From contig NC_092862.1 in the NCBI RefSeq assembly GCF_032062135.1, forward strand, positions 64,039,930 to 64,103,929: 64,000 nt of DNA. Reading direction: 5' to 3'. The translations under genes were made by a program, and so were the position numbers. The stretch's first letter is position 1; every line of letters starts with the position of its first letter. Positions 36,024 to 48,600 of this stretch are shown here, one piece after another. The notes under the pieces are model-generated. The model made no database searches, was not told the origin of the DNA, and saw only the letters and a list, made by a program, of their open reading frames with translations. The stretch comes from Pyxicephalus adspersus. Taxonomy: Eukaryota; Chordata; Amphibia; Anura; Pyxicephalidae.

Positions 36024-36905
36024 GTCTACACGGACTGTTTCCCCAGCGTTTAACCTGAGGCTTTTTAAAGCCCATGTTTGAAGTCCCCATGCATTCCCAT
36101 GGGCTAATCTACACCAGGACGTTTCCTTCAGGCACGTTTTTGAGCGTTATCTTAAACGTTGCTTGCAACATTTAAAAAATTAAAACGCTGGATAAACGCG
36201 GGAAAACGCTTACATTGAACTCCATGGAGGCTTTTTCAAGCATTTTTAAGCTTTTATGAAAGCTTCCATTGAAAACAATGGGGGCGTTTATAAACATTTT
36301 TAGCAGGCCTTTGGAATCTGGAAGCCCCCTTTAATAAGGAGACTCTCAGATCTCCACCACCCCACCCTGGGGAATGAGTACAGGGGTACATAAAACCCCT
36401 TACTCATTCCCTGAAAGGGTTAAAATATAAGTAAAAAATAGGACAAGGCTTTAATGTTAAAATATTTTATTAATGTGTGTGTGTTTGTGTGTTTTTTTTT
36501 TACAGGTTAACCCAATGACAGGAGGATTTCCAGGGTTGCAATGAACACAGCCCTGGAAATTCTCCTGACAGTGAGGGTTTGCAGGGCACTAGGGGTTAAA
36601 TGAGGACAAGCCTCTCCATTCACCCCTAGTGCTCTGGCTGAGGTTTTACATTTCTCAGCCATTCAGGACTAGATATGAATGGGGAGACTTGTGCCCATTC
36701 ATCTCTAGTGCTCTGTGATTGGCTGAGAAATAGGAAATCCTGATGACAGCTCAAGCATCATCAGGATTTCCCTTTCCTCGGCCAATCAGGGAGCAGAACA
36801 GTCAGCAGAACTTTACTATACTTTACCGTTCTGCTCCCTGATTGGCTGAGGAAAGGGAAATCCTGATGATGCCTTTGCTGTCATCAGGCTTTCCCTTTCC
36901 TCGGG

Positions 36906-37089
36906 GGCAGAGCAATCAGCGGAGCTTTACCATGCTGACAGCTCTGCTCCCCTGATCACTCCTGCAGCCCTAGGGGAGCTGTGACATGTGTTCTGTATAT
37001 GTAATACATGTCACAGCTCCTCTAGGGCTGCGGGAGCGATCAGGGGAGCAGAGCTGTCAGCATAGTAAAGCTCCGCTGATTGCCCTGCT
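36906..37089. repeat. Near-perfect 84-bp-arm hairpin
   Basis: Arms 36906-36989 and 37006-37089 are complementary with only about four or five mismatches around a 16-nt loop. The tip is GAGCTGTGACATGT paired with ACATGTCACAGCTC. Such symmetry is typical of foldback transposon interiors and would form a stable cruciform or, if transcribed, a long double-stranded RNA. Confidence 0.85.
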
Positions 37090-40000
37090 CCCTGATTGGC
37101 TGAGGAAAGGGAAATCCTGATGATGCTTGAGCATGGTTTTCTATTTCCCAGCCAATCACAGAGCAGTAGAGGTGATGAATGGACATATGTATCTCCATTC
37201 AACCTCTATTGCCCTGGTATTGCTTGCGGTTACAGCTAATTAAAGGCACCTGCTTTCAATTAGCTGTAACCGCAAAGTTCCTACGGTCCGGGACTCCCAC
37301 AATGACATTATGATTCATAATGTCATTGTCGGATAACCTGTAAAAAATAAAAAAAAAACAAGTTAAAATAAAACACATACAAATAAAATTCATTTAAGAT
37401 TAATTTTTATTTATTTTTTAAACTTTTTTTTCCCGAATTTTTGCTGTCGAATCCCGTGTTTTTCGGGTCGGGTCTATCTGAATTCGAACAGCCATATTCG
37501 GGTCGAATATAAGGACAACCCGTATTCGAACATCAACACTAGCCAGGATACCCAGCAGATTCCTTGAGTTGTACACTGCGCTGTTCATACACTGCTTTTT
37601 TTCAAAAGAAGACTGAAATAATGAACCTGCCTGATTGATTTGCACATGGCAAAAATGACCAGCAGCAGCCCTGCCTGTAGATCTTTTTTGCTATATAAGT
37701 TCGCAGCACCATAAAATGCAAAGGAAATTTTTTTTCTTAGACTCGGTTTGAGAGTTGCCACCAACCCTGATCTCTTATATATCCAGGCTATGATCTAATG
37801 TTTGTAACTTGTCTGGCTGCTGTCAGCTGTTTCAAGTCTAGTTTATCCAATCGCCACATTTTGGAAGCCATCCACACCCAAGTTCATAACTTGTACAGCA
37901 GACAAGTGAATACCAGATGGCTTCATTCTGCACCTTTACTTTTTCAGGGTCATTTTGTGAAGCAGAAGGTTCACTACAATGGTGACAAATGAAACTGATT
38001 GTTTCCATTGGTTTGTGCTGGTCCTAATATACTCATCAGTAGGATAAGCCACAAACATACGATGGCGGGTTAATGTTTCAGAGTTAATGTAATGTTTCAT
38101 TGACAATTGGCCAGGTTGTCCACCTAACTATTGACAGATTGTGACCTGATCCATAAAACAGCCAACCGGGTCAACATTCATCTATGTTTATAGGCTCCTT
38201 AAAATAAAACTTTAGTTAGAAAGTAGAAGAAAAAACAAATAGTCAATTAACATATAATGTAAACATTCATGGACAGAGAAAAAGTAGCACCATGGTTAGA
38301 CTAGAGTGGACTTCTTTGGTTACTATCCCTTTACTGCCTGATCAGAAGATGGTGGATGGGTAAGTGAGTGTACCCAATGACCTACCAGAGTAAATAACAT
38401 GACCACCCTTCTATGTGTATCTGGCAGAGGTTTATGTATATTAAAATAGCTGGGCAGACTTACACATCCTTTTGCAAATAAGACAGATCTCAAATGTTTA
38501 TTTTAACCTCATATTCAGCAATCTGCCTGAAGTTCAGTTGTAAGTCACAAAAATAGAAAAACCCTATAAAATACAGGTATTCAAGTGGCCAGGTGACATA
38601 TTTGACTACCTAGAAAATTTAGTTGCTGTTAGATCCACACTAAAATGTTTTCTCTGTTTTTTTGTTTTTTTTGAAAGATGAATTCAAGTCCTCAGGCAGC
38701 ATTTTCTTCTGCTGAATCAAAGATATTGCTTTTCTCTGCAGGTAGAAATCCACAGCACAAGGAATAGCAAGGCTGCTTCTAGAGAACAACAAAGACCTGC
38801 AAATGTACTGTCAGCACACACATCTGTCCACTTTAGATTTGCTGCTAAAATCAACATCCACAAAACTCAGTTTCTATTCATTATGCTGTTAGAAAAAGAA
38901 CCATTTAAGCTCTTCAATTGGCAAGTATCGTGAGACTCCATTTTAAGGATACTTAAGTACTACTATAAAGAGATTTTTTTTTTCAGCAATGTATTATTGA
39001 CTAATATTACTTATTAGAATGCATTTTGTGTTTTATATTTCAGACAAGAGATTAATATTGTGCATAAAAGTTGATTATTCAAAGCCCTAAAGAATATTCC
39101 GTGTTAAATAAGTGTAAATTCTAATGCTGGTATTTTAAGAATATTCTTTACAGTCTTTACAGTATCAATTCCCCCAAAAAACTTATTTTAGTAATGGGTA
39201 GGACAATGTATGTTTTGGATATTCGAACAGTTAGTTCCCCCTGCCAGAATTCCAACTAAATTTTCCCCGTTCAATTTGTAGTGTTTTGAACATCTACATG
39301 AACATCTTTTAGCATTGCAGCACCTTGTTTGCATTTTCTACATCATATGGTAAAGAATTATTATAAGGACAAAATATTATAGGTCCAACAGAAAGAATGT
39401 GATCACATCATAATGGTTACAGGAAGTGTGGAGACATAAAAGTAAGCACAGGTATCATGTCAATAGAGATTAAAAAAATGTCTGGTGGTTTTACTGTTCA
39501 GTATCTCCAAACACTGTAATTTTAGTGGGCCAATGCTATAAAGTAAAAAAAATGTAATGTATTAAAATTGAGGTTTCTGCAAGATTATAGGCATGCTTCA
39601 TACTGCCACTGGAGCCCCCTGAAAGATTTACCCTTTCTGACATGGAAGCTAAAAGGTGTGACTATGAGCAAATAACAACTTTGGGAAAGCAGGTATATGC
39701 AATTAACTGTACCAGAGGCATAAGAATAGGGAAGAGGAGCACATCCAGGAGCAAGAGAGGTAAGTATGCAAACAGAGGTTATGTTTATATTAGTTGGGGG
39801 AATGTTGGAGTGAATAGAAAGGTAAAATGAGGGCTACAAGTGGGATCAGGGAGTTTTGAAATGAAAACTTATAGTGCTAAGCTACCTGTGCTGAAAGCTA
39901 ATGTATCAGTTATAGAGGGCTGCAGTCATTTATACTGTGTGAACTGTGGCACCTCTGCAGGCTGTAAATAGATTTGGATTTTTGGTTGGCCAGGACACAG

Positions 40001-40322
40001 ACACAGGATAATTCTGACATCTTGTTTTCACTGAAGGCAAAATTAAAATGGAATTAACATCTGGCACAACATACACACCTCCATAGGTGTTACGGCATCT
40101 GCATAAAAAAACACTATTTACCCTTTTCACAATACAGTTTGTGACAGCAGCCATGTACACGTGGTTAGGTCAAACCCAGTTTGGAGTAAGGAATATACAT
40201 GACAGAGAAAAAAAAACATTTTACTGTTTGAGATCAGTTTACCAGGCAGATTATCCTGTTTTGTTTACTTAGCAATTAGAAGCTTATCCTTTGCCTATAC
40301 ATCTTTTCACAGTAGGGAATCT

Positions 40323-40405
40323 AAGGCTACCGCTACGTACACACTTAAAATGCTCCGTCGCTCTCCCCCTCCCCACTTCATAGAGCAGAACAGTGCTTTT
40401 TACTT
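40323..40405. mobile_element. Deleted copy of the GTACGTACAC MITE
   Basis: GCTACGTACACACTTAAAAT is joined directly to GCTCCGTCGCTCTCCCCCTC and CATAGAGCA, which lie far apart in the 3424-3773 element. This is therefore an internally deleted, right-truncated relative. Confidence 0.65.
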
Positions 40406-40694
40406 TACTTTATTTTACTGCTGCTAACATAATTTTCAATGTTCGCCTTTTAATTGCCATGGTAAATCCAGGATTAAATGAATTATTGTTTTAAGCTACT
40501 ATCAGGAAACCAACAAGTGTAAATAAGGGCAGATAACCTTGATGTTTTGAATAAAGTAAATCAGAGGTGTGAGTTCAGAAACTCATAGGTCTTCAGCTGG
40601 TCAAGCTCTGCAATCATTTGTATACACAAAACTAACCAATGAACATTACAATATTCAGATCTTTACAGGAACATATTTGCCAATATAAGTTTGA

Positions 40695-40771
40695 CTCTCA
40701 AGATTTTCCTGAGACATTCTCCCATGATAGTCTTTCTTTTCCAGTCTTGCAGAACTTTAATAAATCAGGCC
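40695..40771. mobile_element. MITE family A, right-end fragment
   Basis: ATTCTCCCATGATAGTC and CAGAACTTTAATAAATCAGG plus CCC match the right third of the 28058-28267 copy. The rest is absent. Confidence 0.65.
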
Positions 40772-41587
40772 CAGTATATGAAAGCAAGGAATTGTAAGTG
40801 CAGTGGCAGAGAATGAAAAAGAGAACATTGGTGCCTTGCTGGAAAGAAATGTATATCAAGATTTACAATAGCAGTTATCAAACGTGAGCAGTGCATGCTG
40901 TTTCAGTGAAAGCAAGTGCAAAAGTAGGTAGTAGTGAATGTGAAACTGCTGTGGTAGTAATGAATGTAGAAGTGCACGAGATTCCAGTGGCAGTGATTAT
41001 ATGTGTTTTAGTTCTGTGTATAACATGGCAAAATTCCCAGTTAGCTAGGTCATGGGTTACCCATTATATTTTTGGGGGGATTATGTTCAAGAATTTTTTA
41101 AACTAGAAAGACTAACTGTGAAGTTTCGGACTAGTCACAGAATAGGAACTATTGTGTGGAATACCAAACTCTTCTAAAGAAGGAAAGACCCAGAGTTTTA
41201 TCAAACACCAAGAATAGACAGAATTCATGTAATATATACTTGTTCTTTCAGAAACCTATACTGACTGACCTAATGTGCTTTAGAGTCCATTTTTGTACAA
41301 TATAAGCTCTCAAGCAAAACATTAGTTCAACTTTTAAAATTATGACCTTAAAAACAGCATGTCATTCAACATAGGAAAGAAAACCTCAGAATTCAGTGTT
41401 AATCCTCCAGAGTATCGAAATGTAAGACTTTTAATACCAGTATAACAGAATGTGTCCATTATTGGTAGTTAAAGCGTGCAAAAATGCTTTATTAGAAGCT
41501 GAAAGTAATTATTTCTGTATTTCACTGAAGTGACTAATAGGAACGGTATCTGGAATTCATTTTCTATAAATAGGTGAACAAATAAAG

Positions 41588-41588
<1 letters not shown>

Positions 41589-41638
<50 letters not shown>

Positions 41639-41640
41639 TN

Positions 41641-41684
<44 letters not shown>
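41589..41684. repeat. (TA)n microsatellite containing the only N
   Basis: Alternating TA with a few A insertions; position 41640 is an unresolved base, so the true repeat length is uncertain. Confidence 0.95.
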
Positions 41685-41685
41685 G

Positions 41686-41935
41686 TTACATAGTCATCAT
41701 GTTCAACCGCTAAGGAAATAAACATACTAGAAAACAGAATATCCCAGATAAAACCTTAAAGACACCGTTGATCCAGAGGAAGGTAAAAAAAACCTTTATA
41801 AAACATTGTTCAATTTGCTCCAACAGGGGGTAAAAATCCTTTCTGATCCTGTAAGGCAATTGGATGTTCCCTGGATCAACAGTCTCTGTTGTCATTCCTT
41901 AAAAACTTTAATACCCAGGTATATTCTGAGCTTCT
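41686..41935. repeat. Interspersed repeat, GGCAATTGGATGTTCCCTGG type
   Basis: The words ATGTTACATAGTCATCATGT, TTCAACCGCTAAGGAAATAA, CACCGTTGATCCAGAGGAAG, TTGCTCCAACAGGGGGTAAA and TGGATGTTCCCTGGATCAAC are ones I recognise as a common frog/fish interspersed sequence. The class is unknown to me. It sits next to the (TA)n tract, which may have grown from its edge. Confidence 0.55.
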
Positions 41936-44900
41936 AGGTATTTACTATTTAATATTATACCTGCATAGTTGCTTAACGCCCTAAAAAGTATTGTAGTTAG
42001 AGGGTTAGCATGAAATCCTGGCTACTAGTAATACTTTAAAAGAGGTAAGCAATGCAGCTCATGTGTTTTAGGGGACACTAAAATATTAATATTTACAGAT
42101 CTGTATATTTTGGAAGACAGTTCAGTGGGTTATTTATTTTTTTTACAGCAGTGCAACATTCAGCAAAGCAGCCAGCGCAGAAGGTACATATTTCCTTTGT
42201 TTTGTAACAGTAAATAGCATTCCCCTTATAATATTTTATTCTCCACCAGTTATCATGTTATATTTAGCTAGAAATATCCAAAGGTAGAAAAAAATTAAAA
42301 TTCTTGTTCTTCTGCCCTAAGTTCTGGCCCAGTTAATTATTATAGATCATTTAGGTCCCTGCACACCAAGCATGACATTACTCTTTAACTGATAGTTTAA
42401 AATAATAACACGAGCATTTGGGTATTTTATTGTAAAATGTAAAACTGTAAAATGTTTTTACGTTATAATTTACTGTGTTGTTCTATAGGTTTAGTGTAAA
42501 TCACCTGCTGGCAGTATGTGTGCAGCAGAGGTGAATATGTATTGTTTGTGTACAGTTTATTGATCTAATTCAAATGCAATTTAAAGCTCAAGGTGGGTTA
42601 CTAATTGGCTGCGGTTCAGGGGGTGACAGAGCCTTTCACTTCAGTTTCCTTTAGCCTGTTTCAAGGTCCTCCTTGATTAATGTCTTGACCAGCTCATGGT
42701 TTTCATCTTTAAGTTGAAAAATGTTTTCCTATATTTATTATCTAATGCCAGCTTCAAGCAAGAAAAGATAATCCAATTTCTTCTCCTATCATCACAAGTT
42801 ACTATCTGCATGCATTAATCATGGTGCAGCATCATGACAGGCTAGTGTTGATTTAATTAATATCAACTAACATGTTCATTATATTGCAGGAAATATAATA
42901 CTTCAACCCCTGATTTCTTAAAAATTGCCTAGTTCCAGTTTTTTTAACTGTAAATCCTACTATGAAAAAAGCTATGATATGGTTTTACCAAAATGCTAAC
43001 TTACTGGAACTTCAAAAAAGATTTTGCATTATTTTGCCCAAATAATATTCCTGAATAAAATGCACAGAAAATTAAAGATTACCTAGAAAGATTTTACACA
43101 TCTCTAATTAAAAAAAGTATTATTCCATTAGAATGACTGCTGGTATCTTGTAACAGAGGGGACCTAGTGTGAGTGACAAATCTTAGTTTAAGGTAAGAAT
43201 TGTGATAAGGATTGCAATTTCATTTTAACTTTTACTGGGCTAATTATTTTTTTTTTGTTTTATAATCACTGCTTAAAACCATAAAATACTGGAACTACTT
43301 TGGCTAAAAGAGGCTGACATGCCACATGCCTCCACCACAAATTAAGATAAAACAAGTTACATCCATTTGTGAGCTGATTAACTAAAGTAACACATCATAC
43401 TCCTTGGTTTGTACCTTTACACACACATCTTGTGAAACGCGTTGAAAAATAGAAAGACATATGGGGCTGTAATTTACGTCGTGTCTGTTCAATGAGGTTG
43501 GTACATGTATGTTGTAACATTTAAATAAATTATGAACCCATTTGTGAATATCCATTGATAAAAGGTGCCTTAAAAATCTGTAATAACGTTTGTTTGTATG
43601 TTTTGTATTCATGGCGATATTGGATGTGGCGCCACACCTTTACCAGTTCCATTTGCTAATTTATAGAATTTAAGCAGTGGTAAAAGCTATCAGTACCACA
43701 AAAAACTGTCAACAGTTTACCAATGACAATTGGGACTGAAAATTGTTCTGTGAAGTATGTTTTAACCATTTAATTTGTCTCTCAGATTGTCTGACTTATG
43801 TTGACCAAAACACTTGTTTCAGGGCTCAGAAAGTATCAATGCCAACAGATAAGCATAAAAGTCAGGAACTGGCAGCATTCAGCATTACCCATTTTCTCTG
43901 AAGAAATATTTTGGTACATGCTATAACAATAAATTGTTAGTAAACCCACATTTATTTCCTTAGAAGCTCAGAAATAAACAAATCCATTTCTGAGTGCTAT
44001 TCTTTTAATGTTAAACTGTTTAAGTAAATACCTAGTGATTTCGCCAGCAGCCTGGCATTCTAGTAACATTCAGTAACATTCTACAGACGGATCTTTCCTC
44101 TGCAGTGCTGCCACCCATCTTCACATGCTTTATTTTATTATCTGAAATTGCTCCAGTCTGTTCTGCCAGAGAAATACAGCACTTTTTCCTTGTGTCAGAA
44201 TGCATAAAAAAATCATATATTCACTAGTGTGCCAATGACTGCTGCGTCAATACTCCAATGTTCTGCCAGGAATACATACAACATTCAATACAGCAGTAAT
44301 GGCAAAAGGTCACCTGATGCACTGCTAAGCCTGAAGAATGAACCCTATCAAGTCACCTTGACTTATAAGCTTAAAAAAGCAAATGTAAGTAAATACTAAT
44401 CTATATTCCTAGAGTTATAAGAAAAAACTGATTAGATATACTTTTGGGACCCATTCACATAAATAGATTACTGTGAGCATTGCAAGAGAGTAATTCGATT
44501 CCAGTAGTTCCATTAGCTAAGGTTGGACAGGTGGCCAAAACACCTAAAAATATACAACTGGCTTCCTGCTAGAGAATTATGTTACTTTTAAGGAAAACAT
44601 ATTAGTTTCACCCAAATATGTCCTTTGGCTCAAAAATAAAGTTCACAAAATTTCTGCAATGGTTCATTTTTTCCCCCACAATCTAAATCTTGATACATGC
44701 TCCAATTTAAACACCGCAATATACAATATTTAGGTAGTATGTACATATGGCATCCTAAATACTTATTAGGTAGTCTCTAACCTGCATAACAGGCCCGGCA
44801 TTTTCAAAATAGTATTGAGATAAACCAGCTATTTTACTACATCAACTAGTTATCTGATTTTATGGATGTTTAGAGATAACTTGTTGAATTTTAATTGAAA

Positions 44901-47718
44901 CTATGTAAACAAATGTACCATATCTGCTTAAAATAAGCAAGGGAGTCATTTTAGTTATAAAATCTACTCTTATCATTTTACAAAATGTTCCCACCAAGTA
45001 ACATAACTCCAATGAATACCTTCATTATGGTCTGATCTACAAGAATTCTTGTAGTTCCTTTGGGCACCATGGTTTAGTAATTTGTGAGATATGCATGGAT
45101 TAATCCTCACCTATCTCATTTTATATCTGTCCCTCGTGTCTCCCTGTACAGAGGAGCTTCAGAATTGCTTTCATAAGAATTAGCTCAGTGACTATGACCA
45201 CTTTATAACTGTACAAATTATATCTCTGATTACACTGTGTTTACAGTAAATTACATGTTAAATGATATTCATATATAAGTTGCATTTAAAACCCTTAATT
45301 TTAGTTTTTTTTTTTTAATGCCTGTGATACATGAAGATATGTGCTCATACTGAAGATACATGCTCATACTAAAGTATTACCTATGGTTGTGTAACCTAAA
45401 GCTTTCCTACAAAGAATATGATTACCCCAGAATATTTGCTATAGTAATGTGCATTGTATTACCCACTAGATATACATAAATTCCAATATGTTGCATATCT
45501 GTATACACTGTCTGCTTGGAGATCTATATATCACCCACACAGAGGTATTACACTATTATAATAATGTGTCCTTTAAAGCTGAAAACACATATTATGATGT
45601 GTTTTCTGCCATATGCAATATGGTGCTCTGCCAATGATATACATGCAAATGTTGTATATAATGTGTATTATGTATAAAGCTGCATAACAGTCATCCAAAT
45701 CCATTTAGGCATGAATTGTTCAAATTACAAGCACCCTGGAATGTTAACATTTAACTTGTACCTGCAAATAATAATTATAAAATACAATGCAGTTGTGTAT
45801 GATAACTGTGTATTAGAGATACAGCACTAAGTTTACAATGCTTGTTAATACTCTTATATTTAAACTTTATGTAATGCTAAACAGGTTGTAAGCTACAATT
45901 GACTTAATACTTTAGTTTTGCTACATGGTTTTTATTTTGTATTTGTACTATTGTATTTATCATAAGAATTTACTTTTCTTTGCCCAATTGAACTTTTAGT
46001 TTAAATGAGCTAAATATATTCCAGATGCACCTAAACAAAAGTAACAGAAAAAAATCATGGTCCCTACTTCCATGAGCTTTCCTGACTGCAGAGCTATAAG
46101 TCTCACAGACACATGTTAGTCCTCTGCAATGAGACCACTGATTCCCAGCAGGAACTTGAATCTCATTTATTACTTGTTACATACTGTATATATGTAAATA
46201 TTTGAATGTTCATTGCCTGGCTCCTTTCACATGATGGACACATACAGCAATTAGCACAGTGCACAAATATGATTGTTTGTGTCATTTATAAGTGTTAACA
46301 ACCACATCCTTCTATGTACAATACATTTACCTGTGTGAAGAGGAAATTATATCCCTATTTGACCATTCAATTTTCTGATAATGTCATAAACTGATGTTAA
46401 CTGCAGTGAACTGATAAACAGTAACAAGACATTCAAATTGATGTTCACTGATATAAAGGGATGTACACTGCAGTACCATAAGACCATTTTAGTTACTAAC
46501 TTTTTTTACCTGCTTCAGAAAGCTGCTCATGTTTATGAACTTTAAAGCACTATCTTCAAGCAACACAGTTTATTCGGATGCAAGTCCTTCTGGACAAATG
46601 TGTATCGTGATGTACTGCATTGGCAAGCAAGGATCCCTGAACACCATCTTACAGGCTTATGTTTTTGATAGATTTCCTGCCAGAGAGACAGGACCCTACC
46701 TGTGAGGAAGAAGTGTTTAGTTTTCAGCAATGATAATATGAATGCTGATGTGTTGCCTGCCAGGCAGATATGTATCTTAATACTTTTTTCAGTTGAACAG
46801 ATTATGTGTCTGAAGCTATGCGTTAAAGGCATATTTGTGTATACATCACTATGTATTACTTAACAGGCCAATGGTTGCTTTGATGCATTGTATGACAATG
46901 CTTGATACATTTGAAAGTGCTTGGAGGAATATATGGAACCTTAAAATGCATTGTTGCAATGAAGCTATAATAATAACAGGGAGGAGACAATTATCAAGTG
47001 ACTTAAGACTGTATTGCAAAGTGGATCCAGGCTGCACAGGGAAAAATAGCTGTATAAAATTAATAGGGAATAGTGCAACATAGGGATCCAGAAATTGTTA
47101 GTTGGGGGCAAGGTAGGAGAACAATGGAGGCATTTCCCAAAGGCAGTCATAACTTTTCATGCTTAGTTGAGTTAATATGCATGCATGCCACACAGATTTC
47201 CTACCTAATGTTTTGCTTTCACATAATGATCTTGAAGCATTGGCTGACATACAAATGGATAACCCAGTCGATTTCCTATTTGCCATTTGCATATTTTGAT
47301 ATAGGCTTTGATATAGTTTTATCTTAATAAGCTGCCCAGATAGATGTGTATATTATATTTCTTAACAGATAATAGTGTCTCTTGAAGGACTACTTGCCAG
47401 TTGGATATGCAGTTTGCCATATCTGCCTGTCAAATATGTATTTTCATATAATGTCTTCCAGGCAGATGATCCATATATCCACTTGAAATATAGTATATAA
47501 ATATAATATAATTTGTTTGGCTGTAAATTAAATTGCCTTGGTATTATATACTCACTAACCTGTATATTAAGAACACCTGTACACCAAATAGATAATCAAA
47601 CTGTTGTAGTTGTAGTAGCAACACAATATAATAAATCATGGTATTAGTAAGCAATTCAATTACAGCATGCATAACCCCAAAAATTCAAAATCATTTATCA
47701 GTATTCTTGGCAATATTG
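41936..47718. other. Long AT-rich non-coding stretch
   Basis: No gene is recognised. 42590-42890 is free of repeat signatures and contains TAATTA and TGATTAAT words, so it is a weak candidate for a conserved regulatory block; only cross-species alignment could tell. A repeat-like copy is listed at 43395-43640. Confidence 0.4.
43395..43640 (+). repeat. Repeat with GTGAAACGCGTTG core
   Basis: CTTGTGAAACGCGTTG followed by an AT-rich body and TAAAAGGTGCCTTAAAAATC resembles a repeat family common in amphibian genomes. It has an unusual CpG pair in an AT-rich context. The class is not assigned. Confidence 0.4.
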
Positions 47719-47722
47719 GTGG

Positions 47723-48318
47723 TGTCACAGATCCCCGCAGGATCTGTGCCCTCTTCAGTGTCACCCTCTTTGCACTCCCCTGCTGCCTGCACCAACTCTG
47801 CTCAGGAATTACCTCCTCTGCTCACTTCCTGGTCCAAGTCATGTGGCTCCCAGTCAGCAGCTCCCTTACCTCATAGGTATAGAGGATTTTGGTGGTAGGA
47901 TAGGATGCCTGCAGGTCACATGGCTCCCACCATCACCTGACATTCCCTATAAAAGGAAGTGACTGGCAATAGGGAGTTCTGAATAGGGAGTTACCTTAGG
48001 CTCTGTTTCCAGGTTCCAACTATTCCTGTCTGCGTCTCCACTTACTGATTCTTCTGTGTACCACTCTGGCTTTGACCTTTGACTACTTTTGTTTGCCGCC
48101 TGCCCTGACCTCTGTCTTGTTTGACCACGCTTCTGTCTCACGTTCTGTCACCTCACCTGATTCCTATCTACCAGTAGTCACCTGTCTCTAGATGCATGGG
48201 GGCTACAACCTTGCAGTTGCCAGCAGTGTAACTCTCCTCTAGAGGCTCTGGTGAGGACTGGACAGCTGCTTAGACTCTGCACCCCGTGGATGTCTCTGCC
48301 AACTGGGCTGGTGACACA
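47723..48318 (+). mobile_element. Solo LTR, 596 bp, 4-bp TSD
   Basis: It starts TGTCACAGATCC and ends CTGGTGACACA, with TG...CA borders. GTGG flanks both sides (47719-47722, 48319-48322). A TATA box is at 47948-47955, defining plus orientation. The R/U5-like half contains CTGCCCTGACCTCTG words like those in the LTR at 33276-33876, so the two are related Ty3-like families. No internal coding region remains. Confidence 0.78.
47948..47955 (+). promoter_or_regulatory. TATA box of the solo LTR
   Basis: TATAAAAG in a GC-richer context about 225 bp into the LTR, where the core promoter of an LTR retrotransposon is expected. Confidence 0.6.
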
Positions 48319-48374
48319 GTGGGTCCACCATCCTGCCCTGCTTCAACTCTTGTGGACTGGATGACTCATTCATC

Positions 48375-48600
48375 GGGCCTGATTTGTTAAAGCTCTCAAA
48401 GACTGGAGAGGATCCACTTTTATCACTGAACCTGGGTGGTCAAAAAAAACTGGAATAGATATGTTCCAGGATTAAAACCATTTGCTAACCAATAGTAAAT
48501 GACTTTAAGAAAACCCATGTCAGGTTTGCTGGATTACCCGGGTTCACTGAAGAAAGTGTATCCTCTCCAGCCTTCGAGAGCTTTAACAAATAATGTCCCT
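48375..48600. mobile_element. Palindromic MITE family A, copy 3
   Basis: GGGCCTGATTTGTTAAAGCT...GACTGGAGAGGATCCACTTT on the left pairs with AAAGTGTATCCTCTCCAGCC...GAGAGCTTTAACAAATAATG on the right. CAT lies just outside both ends. The 84-codon frame inside it is incidental. Confidence 0.85.

Larger units (their letters stand above)
35383..37541. mobile_element. 2.16-kb foldback hAT-like composite element
   Basis: The outer inverted ends read TAGTGTTGGTCGAATAG on the left and the complement of CGAACATCAACACTA on the right. Flanks GCCAGAAT (35375-35382) and GCCAGGAT (37542-37549) match at 7 of 8, a hAT-type duplication. The interior is a series of hairpins built from a module with GATTGGCTGAG and GGAAATCCTGATGA, centred on the long hairpin at 36906-37089. 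Perfect 16-bp arms GCGGTTACAGCTAATT and its complement lie at 37227-37276. A separate MITE is nested at 35600-36023. No transposase frame exists. The internal module is shared with 54733-55360. Confidence 0.75.
37550..41588. other. Mostly unremarkable non-coding stretch
   Basis: Two MITE fragments are listed separately (40323-40405, 40695-40771). 37802-37822 repeats a 21-nt word also found at 32559-32579. No gene is recognised. Confidence 0.45.
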
